A DNA stretch of 64,000 nt from Pyropia yezoensis. Taxonomy: Eukaryota > Rhodophyta > Bangiophyceae > Bangiales > Bangiaceae. The position numbers were made by a program, and so were the translations under genes. Below the pieces are notes generated by a model. It was given only the letters and a program-made list of their open reading frames with translations. It did not search any database and was not told the DNA's origin. Positions 11,064-20,200 of the stretch are shown here, one piece after another. Location of the stretch: NCBI GenBank assembly GCA_009829735.1, contig CM020620.1, positions 15,845,186 through 15,909,185 of the forward strand. Reading direction: 5' to 3'. Within the stretch, counting starts at the first letter, position 1, and each line of letters opens with the position of its first letter.

Positions 11064-13274
11064 ATGTTCGAGAGGGGCAGTCGGCGGACGGTGGACAGCC
11101 AAAGTCTTACGGAAGATGGGAGAGGGAGTAGGGTCAGTCCCCTGAGTACATACGAACATACAACACATTGCACGCAAAACAGCGCATTGCGTGGGCCTGC
11201 ACCCGACCGGGCAGTATCGCCAAGCACACCACAGCAAGCAGAACAAAAGCGTAAACGTACCTGTTGGTTCTGTTTCGCCACTGCTTTTGGCGGACTGCGC
11301 ACGGATACCGGCTTGGCTCTACGGCGTGGGGTGAAAGCTGCAACCGCCATCGCGGATGCGACCGCCTTTGCAGCCCGGCGCGCAGGCGCGACTGGCTTCT
11401 TCACCGCAAACTTCTGTTGAGAAGGGACAAAAGACTGGGAGGGTGATGAGCGACACTCCAAAGAACCAGAAGCAACGTGAAACAGTGGCGGGGAGCAGGG
11501 TTGGCTGGCAAGTCAGCACATAATTTCCCTCCAACGAGCAGGGTCACGCGCACCATAACAGCACAACATGTCCAAGACAAGCAAAAAGCATGGAGTGGTG
11601 CAGTTGTCGAGGCGTACCAGTTGCTTGCCTTTGCCCGCGGCCTTCCGCCGCATCGGTGGCTTTCGACCACCTGTCTTCTTGGTCTGCTACGCTCTAGACA
11701 TGGAGGCCAGTGAAAACAACGAGGCGATCATGCGCGTGAGTGACGGTTAGCATGTGATACAACAACTGGACCCAGGATTGGAACTGGCGCGTCGCGAGTT
11801 GCACAGAGATACAATGAGAGGTGGCGAAAGGCGATCCCGTACAATGTGACACGGTCAGACACAACTGTGGCAAAAACCACTCGCACACACGGCACCCAAG
11901 TTGGGGCGGTGTACAAGGGCTGCCTCCCGTGTCGGGGGAACCGGAAGAAGTGCAAGTCGCACACACTCTGTCCCTGTTGTGGGGCAAACCCCCCACGGAC
12001 AAACAAGAGGATGGTGTGTGGTCCAACAGTTTCTTGGTCGGGACGGGGACGCAGGGCCAAGCCCCGCTGTCCCTCCCCTTATCCCCCCAGGGTCCACTCA
12101 GAATCTCGCCACTCGGAATCTCCCACCCCAGCACCTGCCCACCGGGCCACACGAAATTTCAAGACGATAAATGCAGAAAACCCTCAAATCCAAGTTGGAT
12201 TTACTACTAAGCTAACTATCCCAAACTTAGGGAATATGGACCCAAATGCAGGGGGAGGAACGGATCAGGCTAGTGGCCTGCCGCCCCTTGCATGGCACGT
12301 GTTGCCCCCTTACCTGGGGGTCAATACTGCCACAACTACAGAATCCAACAAACACAACGCAGTACACAATATGTCCATACCTTCACCGTGGCAGCCGACC
12401 TCAACCGTTGTCGCGGGCTTACGGTCCGCTTCTCAGCGGCTGTTGGCGTTGGTACAGGGGCGCCGTCCCCCGATGAGTCTCCCACAACGGTATCAGCAGG
12501 CACAACGCCGGGACCGTCTCCATCGCGGGGTGCCGTATCTGCTGCTTCCACACCATCAAGTGGTGCTTCGTCGGCCTGCTCGTCGTTGCCAACAGCGCCT
12601 CCGGCGTCACCAAAAACGCCGCCTGTGCCGTCATCGGTCACTTCCCCAGCGTCGGTTCCACCGCCACCGTCCTGGTTTAGCGGCAGCGTCAGCGCGCTGG
12701 CCGCGTGAGCCGCGCGCAACGCGTCGGTTGCCCCTTCCGGGGTGAGGGTCGTCTGCCTCATCCCGGTGTCACTACCCTCAGTGTCCGTGAACGGATGACC
12801 GAGCGGCCACGCAGTAGTTGCAACTCTCGACAGGAGGGGCGTCGTCACAGGGGGTGTCACCACCGGCAAGTCAGCGCCGTCGCCGCCGCCGCAGGACTGG
12901 CCGAAGAGGCGACTGGCCGCCAAAGTGGCTGCCGCCTCCAGCCGCACGGCCTCCGACTCGATCGGCGCGGAAGGCGCGGCCGACGTCGTCGCCGCCGCCC
13001 CACTCGGTGTCGCCGTGGGCGTTGCCGCCGGGGCGAGCACGGCCCCTGGCGCGGCCGCCGTGGTAGCCGCCGCACAGACCGGCGCGGTGGGCGTGGACGC
13101 CGCCGTCCGGGTCGGCGTGGCGGGCCCGGCCGCTGTGATTGCCGCCGCCAGGAGAGGCGCCGTTGACGCCTCCGCCGCGGTACCCGCCGCACAGACCGGC
13201 GCTGTCGGCGGGGACGCCGCCGTCCCGGTCGCGGTGGCGGGCGCGGCCGCCGTGATTGCAACCGCAAGTGGGAG
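7993..13274 (-). CDS. Six-exon gene of unknown function, 5' end unresolved
   Basis: Minus strand, proposed join of 12381-13274, 11618-11686, 11261-11413, 10890-10991, 9164-10630 and 7993-8877. This gives 1,188 residues, and all five introns are in phase 0. Donors are GTATGG, GTACGC, GTACGT, GTACGT and GTAAGT; acceptors end in AG. Exon 1 is Ala/Pro/Thr-rich. Exons 2-4 are short and rich in Lys, Arg and Ala, resembling an AT-hook or histone-tail linker. Exon 5 holds a basic region (KKLQKKRKK), then a globular part with VDVFLCAEDADAMYLASIM and RWIIHRWQYHAKFYDSAGF. Exon 6 continues with IFCEELAALYVSARSPD and ends in a long Glu/Gly/Asp tail before TGA at 7993. I do not recognise the family; basic plus acidic tracts suggest a nuclear, chromatin-associated protein. 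No initiator ATG was found in exon 1, so a further 5' exon is likely. Intron 1 carries the third solo-LTR copy. Confidence 0.6.
8126..8240 (-). repeat. 15-bp repeat coding (GEEEE)n
   Basis: A 15-bp unit, CTCCTCCTCCTCKCC on the plus strand, repeats about seven times. It codes GEEEE units in the acidic tail of exon 6 of the minus-strand gene. The unit is a multiple of 3, so copy-number change keeps the frame. Confidence 0.85.
10688..10707. repeat. 20-bp poly-G run in an intron
   Basis: Twenty consecutive G on the plus strand. In the transcript of the minus-strand gene this is a C run about 55-75 nt before the 3' splice site at 10631. A further 11-12-base C run sits directly at that acceptor. 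Confidence 0.9.
11031..11062. repeat. 32-bp poly-G run in an intron
   Basis: Thirty-two consecutive G on the plus strand, or C32 in the transcript of the minus-strand gene. It lies about 39 nt upstream of the 3' splice site at 10992, so it may serve as a cytosine-type pyrimidine tract. Its exact length may be unreliable because homopolymers of this size are hard to sequence. Confidence 0.9.
11866..12334 (+). mobile_element. Solo-LTR-like element, copy 3
   Basis: A 469-bp element in the plus orientation, with TGTGGCA at 11866 and TGCCACA ending at 12334. The flanking 5-mers are ACAAC (11861-11865) and ACTAC (12335-12339), matching at four of five bases, which suggests an older insertion. It lies antisense in intron 1 of the six-exon gene. 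Without it that intron would be about 220 bp, like the other introns. Confidence 0.8.
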
Positions 13275-13551
13275 CTCCGAAGGGGTGTGTGCCAGGGAGG
13301 GGGGGGGGGGGGGGGAGCGGGGAGGCGCCGGGGAGGGCAGGGGGGAGGGGTTGGTGCCCGCAGCTATTGTGTCCACAAATAGGTGTATGCGGGGCCAGTT
13401 CGTGGTGGCGGATTGCAGTGATTGGTCGGACGAGCGAATATAACGTGGAGCTTGCTCGACCGGGTGTCCCGATCAGATTCTCTGCGGTCACAGCTCTAAA
13501 ATGAGACACGTACTTACGAAACGTTTTTTGTGATTAACGACATGTAACAAC

Positions 13552-13560
13552 TATATAAAG
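13552..13560 (+). promoter_or_regulatory. Candidate TATA box
   Basis: TATATAAAG in a locally AT-richer stretch (13500-13600). It could serve the plus-strand transposase gene that starts at 14288. The reverse complement also contains TTTATATA and could serve the minus-strand gene, so the direction is uncertain. Confidence 0.3.
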
Positions 13561-14287
13561 GACTGTAAGTTATTAACTTCGTCTATGTCTTTGAGTGCGG
13601 TGAACTCACGGTGGAAAGAGACTCTTGGAGCCCGTTTACGTATCGACCAACCAGAACAAGGCGTGTGCATACTTTGCAGGACAAAATCCGTATTTCTTCA
13701 GACTTCACGAACACATTCACACTCCCACGGCACTTGAATGATACATGCTGCTCCTTATCCCTACTTGGAAGCTCCGTAGTCCTGCGTGTACGGTGGGGTA
13801 TTTTTGCCAACAACCGTGATGAAGTAAATAGAGGAGGGGGGATTGTGCCATGAGAGATGCTGTGTATCTCCTTGTGCACGATCTGCGGTGGGGCCGGCGC
13901 ACCATGCTCGCCACACACAGCAATTCTGCTCACTGCAAAGCGTGTCCACAGGTGCGGGGCGCGGGTGTGACGAGAGCTGGTTGCTAAACTGGGGTGAGCT
14001 CGCTGTCGGACTGCCCCATTGTCCTGCACTCCGTCGACCGATCACGGATATTGCTCGCGAGCGGGAGGATTGATCCTCAACCCCGGACTCGGCGGCTGGA
14101 ACGGCGTGTGTCCTCTATGCCTGGGGCGCGCGTGTTTCCGTCGTCCGTGTGTACCTTGGCGTGGGTGTGCACCGGGGTCATCGCTATTTTCGTTGGCGAA
14201 GCCACGTGGTTCATCTGAGTTGCAGTGCGTTGCAATTGTCAATGCACGGAGATGCAATGTGCTACACAACGGCGGTGAACAACTGTG
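13561..14287. other. Region upstream of the transposase, no gene seen
   Basis: No convincing coding region. This is probably the 5' flank or leader of the transposase gene. I looked for terminal inverted repeats of a CACTA element here and did not find convincing ones. Confidence 0.4.
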
Positions 14288-16890
14288 ATGATCGATTGTC
14301 CTGTGTTTGACTGCGGGGAGCAGTTTGTGTACTCCATTTTATTGGGTCGCCACCTACGGAGGCGCCATGCCTTTGATGGGCGACGTCCCGTCGACGATCC
14401 CGGGAATGCTCGTGGAGAAGGCTGCGGCGATGCCGATCCAGTTGGAGGCGCAGCAGGCGGGGGCGATACAGTCGGTGGCCGTGGTGATGATGCTGGTACT
14501 GTGGCTGGAGGTGGTATGGGCGAAGAGGATGGAGGCCGTCACCCTAACGGTCTCGGAGACGACTGTGCATGTTCGGTCGGGACAAGTGACGGTGGGAGCA
14601 GTGACTCGGATGGTTTCATGGACGAGGATCGCAATGAACCTGGTGACGAGACGGACGAGGAGGGGGTACTACCAAGCGATGACACTGGTTCAACTATCGC
14701 AGAGGACGCGTGTGCTGCGACCTGTGGATCCATGCGAATGGGGGCAGAAGGCGAGTCGAGCGAGCCCGCGGACGACGTGGAGGATCACGTCTTGTCCAAG
14801 TTGTACTCCCTTGCCGCTCGTCATCATCCGGGGGAAGTGGATATTGGAGCAGGCGACCTTGGGGCCTCGTTGTGCGGGCAAGTGTGGGACTAATACAACG
14901 CACTGCCGCGTGCCAGCAACTCCGTGTATCACCCTGCAATGTTTGCTTCATCCCACACGCACGTGTCTGCATTTAGGTCTCCTGCAACGAGACAGTTCTT
15001 ATTCCACGTTTGTACGTCTGGTGGCACTGGTGTGTCGAAGGGTGAGGTCGCCCGGCTCTATCGCCTTTGTCGACGGGTCGAAGACGGGACCGGCTCGACT
15101 ACCAGACCCATCAAGGACGCCTTCAAGTCTCCAACCGCCATCAGAGAGGCTGTTCAGAAGGAGAAGAAGCGACTGTTGCAGTCGCTTGGATGGAAGGAGG
15201 CCGACGCTCCTACCGTGCTTGGACCACAGCGGATCATCTTCCGCAGTGGCATGGCGGAGGTCATGAAAGCAGTCGCCTCGGCTCCAGTTATTCGTTGGGA
15301 GCGTGGAGGTGGTACCTGCAACTGTCGAGAGGGTGTGCGCTACGACCGACCCAACTGTGATACAAGCAAAGGCAGTATGTTGCAAGGCGACCCAAGCAAT
15401 GTCGAGAGTCCTCGGGTTGAAAGAGGTTGCCGCGATTGCACTCCTGAACACGACGAGTGTGGCGAGCCACGGCTTTTACCGATGCAGAACGACGACGTGT
15501 TACGTGACTGCTTCGATGGGAAAGCGTACGAGGCCCAGAGAGCCGATGTGCTCAAAGTTCTCGGCATGGGTGCGCTCATGTTGGCCTTGGCTCTTTACTC
15601 GGACGGTACTGTCGTGACCACCTCTGGAGGTAAGACATGCCACTTGCCACCTTTGGCGACCATTGGGTTCATTCTGCAGTATGTGGCGCCACAGCCTCGT
15701 CAGCGTTGCGTTGATACGTGTGTGCGTCGCCTTGTATTGTGGAGGTGTTGCATCGACTTGCATTTTGTTGTATCTTGCTGCGTTGCACGATGTGTACCGT
15801 ACTGACATCGTGTCCGCATATTTGGTCACCACCATGCCTTTCCACAGGTGTGTCTGCTTACCCGATAAAAATGAGGATTATGAACTTGTTGTCGCGTGTG
15901 CCTGTTTGGGTGACTGCGGCATATGTTCCACTGGTGTGGGCAGACTTCCAGAAGTGCTCGGCATCCAACGCCGCTGCAGCGCGTGCGCAGGTCTTGCAGC
16001 ACACGCTCAACCTGGCCTTTGGCGACCTTATGCGTGCGAGTCACTTCGGCGTTGCAGTTACCATGCTGGACGGTACGCAAGGCATTGTATCGCCTCGCGT
16101 CGTACTGTATGTCAGTGATCAGCCTGAGGAACGAGACATTGTGTGTCTGAAGAGGCACGGTACGGCCTTCAGCTGTACACCTTGTATGGCTCCTTTAAGC
16201 AGCTGTGGTCGTCGGCCGAGTGTGCCACACAAGGAGCGCAACGTGTTGAAGATGGTGGGCAAGCAACTCAAGGGAGCTCGAATGAGAGGGTCCTATGGTG
16301 CGGGTGTCGTGATTGATGCAATGGAGATGAAGTATAGTATCCACTGTATCGTACCTGCACTGGCAGCTTGGGCGGGTCTGGGCTCCGGGTGTCTTCTGCT
16401 CTACAAAATATTCGGATTCGACCGCCTGCATGTACGTCTACCATTTCGTTTATGTTTGTGTGGGTAGTGTGCTGTTGTTGATTGTATGTCGCTGCATGTC
16501 GCTGTCTTCCGTACGAGGTAACTGTGTATGTTTGTCATTCCCTGTATGTTCTTGCCACTCACTAATCATGTACGTGACGAGACAGACGTCCCACCGCAAT
16601 GCACTCTTTGTTATGGCCTGGTCGTCTCGCTCGCCAGGTGATCGATCTTGGTACCTGTCGGGATCTGACAAAGGGCGTGTACAACTACGCGAAGGCGACT
16701 GCGCGACAGGGACTTCTCCTCCATGGGACAGACACGGAGTCGATACGTCACGCTAACAAGCGGTTCCGCTTCGCGTGCCGCACCCATCACGTCCCCTCAG
16801 TGGCCCCCGGCTACTTCATTAAGCCGGGTGTGCTGCAAGCCATGCTGAAAGGAAAGGAGCACCGCGACGCTGTGCATTTCCTGCCTTTTG
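14288..16890 (+). pseudogene. Plavaka/Tnp2-type transposase, N-terminal and catalytic part
   Basis: Proposed exons are 14288-14871, 14977-15629, 15848-16463 and 16586-~16890. The start ATG opens a protein with a C2H2 finger at its very N terminus (C-x4-C-x12-H-x4-H, residues 4-27), then an acidic linker. Exon 2 ends in ALALYSDGTVVTTSG, and splicing at GTAAGA (15630) joins it to GVSAYPIKMRIMNLL, matching the first catalytic Asp region of this family. Exon 3 has MLDGTQGIVSPRVVLYVSDQ followed by a CTPC motif. Exon 4 has PTAMHSLLWPGRLARQ, like the family's PDxMH motif, then RHANKRFRF and HFLPFG. The C-terminal region is missing because the next gene begins at 17208, so the copy is truncated. First donor (GTGCGG) and last exon end are uncertain. 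As a whole it would bind element ends and move DNA; this copy is probably inactive. Confidence 0.65.
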
Positions 16891-17207
16891 GGGCACGGCG
16901 GCTTCGGCAGCTGGTCCCTGGCGGCACCGCGGGCCGGGCACCCACCGCCAGCCGGCATTGGCCCCTCCGTGGCCGGGAGGCAGTCTGTCGCGTCTGGCCC
17001 GCCGAGCACGTGCCGCCCCTGGGGCGCCGCCTCTGCCGGTGCGCGCCGCCGGGTGTCGTCGCGAGTGCCGTACCCTAGGCCGCGCCAAGCCTCGTGGAGG
17101 GTGGGGGGGGGTTGGGCGGGGGTCGGCTCCGTTTTGTGGATTGGGGGTTGGGCTTGCGGGCGGCTGCTGTGTGTAGCTGTCCGGCAACCCGGCCTGTCAA
17201 GCAAACC

Positions 17208-20200
17208 ATGGGGCGGCGGGGTGTCCCAGCCGTAGTGGCGCCATCGTCGAGTGCGGCTCGGGACTACCATCTTCCCTGCGACTCTGAAGTCGACGCCTGG
17301 GTGGAGCTGCTCTCCCCATTTGAGGGGCACCTGTATCTGGCGCCCAAATCGAGCCGCTTCAGCAAGGTCAAGGACTCTTTGCGTGGCGTGACCGGCCGCC
17401 CGTAGCTGTCCTTCGTCAAGGTGTGGCTGCAATCCGGGCTCCACTACCAACGAGTGGCGGCTGCTGCGGCCAACACGGGCGCGGAGCTTACGCACGGGGC
17501 AGCCCTGCCGTCGGAGGGCGCATGCGGCTTTGGGTTTTTCCCGCTGCGCCGGGACGAGCCCGACTGCACGCAACACTTTTTCGTGGAAGTGTCTCGCGCG
17601 CGGAAAACTTTTCGTGGCGGCACGGCTGGTGCCGACCCGTGGCTCGTGAACCTGTTTGCGCCGTCGACGGACGTGGGTGATGTCACGCTTGTGGCCACCA
17701 CGGAGAAAGAAGCGAGGCGTTGGGAGCGGCAGCTGTTGATGCGAGCCGCGCCGCTCACGAAGGTATGGCGCGAGGTTCCCTCGGCGGCCGCGGGGGCTGG
17801 CCCTTCCACGGCGGCTGCGTTTGCCGCTGGCAGTTCAGCTGTCGTGTTGGTGCTCTGGCTGGCGCCGTCGACAAGGTTCTGTCCACAGGTATTTCTACTG
17901 CGGTGATCGGGGTAGTCAGCTCCATCGCGCACAGCGACTTGCTTGATTTGGCCACATCGGTGGGCGGGCTGGCGGGCTTCGCGGTGGGCGTGCTGTGCAC
18001 AGCTGTGTGCGTGTGCGTAGAGATCCGCCAGCTATCACTCAAGGCGGAGAAGCTACGGGCCGACGTGGGGCGCCTGGCCGACGTGTTGCAAGCGGATCTG
18101 CTGCCCAAGGTGGCGAAACTGGCCGACAAACGGGCGTTCGGGGCGGAGGCGCTCCTGACCCAGGTGGGTCAGGTGTCGGCTTTGTTGGACGCCCTTGTGG
18201 GCAAGCTTCTTCACGTCTCCCTGTCGTTCAAGGCCCGAACGCGCGAGCAGATCAAGTCGAGCGACGGCGGCACCGTCTCGTCTCTCGAGGCGGAGGTTGC
18301 CGCCCGTTTGCAGGACGTGAGAGACCTGCAACAAAGTCTCATTGTGGTGGTGACCTGGGAGAACCGGCTGACGATGAGCAGAATCGACGACCGGTCGCTC
18401 GCCAAGGAGCAGGCGGATGCTCTTGTACTGGTGGAGCGCAGCCACGAGCTGGTATCAGTTCCCCCCGTGCTTGACCGCGTCGTGGTCGACTGGGGTGATT
18501 CAGGGGCCCCATGGTCCAAGTTGCGCGACGCGGTGCTGCGTGATCCGGGTGAGGCGGTTGCCGGGATGCGCAGGTGCATTGCCAGCACCAAGGGCATGGG
18601 GGGAGTAGGCAAGACAGTCATCTGCCAGCTGGTTGCCGCACAGGCGAAAGAGGAGGGCTGCCGGTACGCGGATGGTGTTTTCTGGGTCAAGCTGGGCCAG
18701 GGAGCGGGCGAGGCCGAGGCGATGAAGGGTATGCTGGCGGCGGCGACCGTGGTGGCCCGAAAGGAGGTTGCAGCAGCGTCTGTCGCGGTGGCGGCGGACA
18801 AGCTGCGTGGGGTGCTGGCGAACAAGGCATGCTTGATCGTGGTGGACGACTGTTGGGCCGCATGGCTGGCGTATCACTTTGTGAGCGCCGTCGAAGGCGA
18901 GGCGTGTCGCCTGTGCTGCCTGCTCATGTCCACCCGGTTGGACGGGGTTGCCAGCATGGCCTCCGATCAGTGCTGCGTGAGGGTCGGGCCGATGGCCGAG
19001 CACAGAGGGCGGGATGTGCTGCTGGAGCACTCCAAACCCCAGCCGGAACCGGAGTCGCAGGTGGACGAAGCGCATCTTGCCGAGCTTCTGAAGGCAGCTG
19101 GGGGGCTGCCCTTGGCGCTGGCTGTGCTTGGCGCGGTGGTTCGCACCAAGGGGTGGGGCTGGGCGGCCGCCCAAGTGCACCAGTCGTTTGTTTCGCAGCC
19201 CTGCCCACGCAATGGTAAGCACCCGTCTCTGTGGGCCTGCTTTCAGGCCAGCTACAAGCACTTGGATGCCAGTGGAATGGAGCCTGGGCAGTGCCGGGAA
19301 CTGTGCATGGCGTTGTGCGTGGTGGAAAAGCAGGAGTGGCTACCAATGTCGGCGCTGTCAGCACTTTGGGGCGGGGAAGAGGACGATGCCAAGGTTTTTG
19401 CCAACCTGTTCGGCAACGTAGCGCTGGCAACAGTACGCCCACAGGTGGAGGCGGGAAAGGACTCGCTGGTGTTGGGCCTGCACGACTTGCTGGTGGACTG
19501 GATCCGCTCTTGGTTGGTGCCCAAGCAGAGCAAGCGCCAGCGCTTCCACAAAGAACTGGTGGAGGGGTACGCAGCCCGCCTGGGGCGCGGCGTTCTACCG
19601 ACGGTTGGGGATGTCTCGGAACGGCAGAGCCGCCCGTGGTGGGCACTGGAGGATGAGTATGCCAAGCTCACCGTGTGCCGTCACCTGTACGCTCGCGGTG
19701 TTACCCTGCAGCGTGAAGCGGTGGCGCTGCCTTTTGACTGGAGGTGGATTGCTTGGCACGTGGGCCGGGGCGGGCTCTCAGCCGTGGACTACCGGGCGGA
19801 TTGCCGCCGGTCCAAGGTGGCACACTCTTGGAACGCATCGCAACGGTGGTGGACGGGGCTATTGCTGTGTCATCCACCCTGGGGATCCCTCCGTTGCAGC
19901 AGGTCGCCTTTGAGCTGGTGGAGCGTCTGAGAGCCGTTGTGCATGCGGATCTCGCGATTTCCGGTCATCTGCAACGCCTCGTGTGCGCTGCCAGGCACTA
20001 CCTGCCGCGACCCTCGGTTTCGTTGCTGGGAGATGATGGTCTGCCTATGCCAGACGAAGAGAGCATCTTCGGTTGTGGCGCGCACGTGCCTCATTCCCTC
20101 CTCACCCTGCGGGACGCCAGCGGAAGAGCGCTTGTTGTGTCTGGCGGGAGTGGTGATTCGCTGCAGGTGTGGGACGTGGAGCGGGGGGCATGTGTCGCTG

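Noticed and set aside
11900-12060. Zinc-finger-like CxxC...CxxC frame inside the repeated element
   Set aside because: Changes between copies fall mostly at first and second codon positions of this frame, so selection on it is unlikely; an overlapping frame is better preserved.
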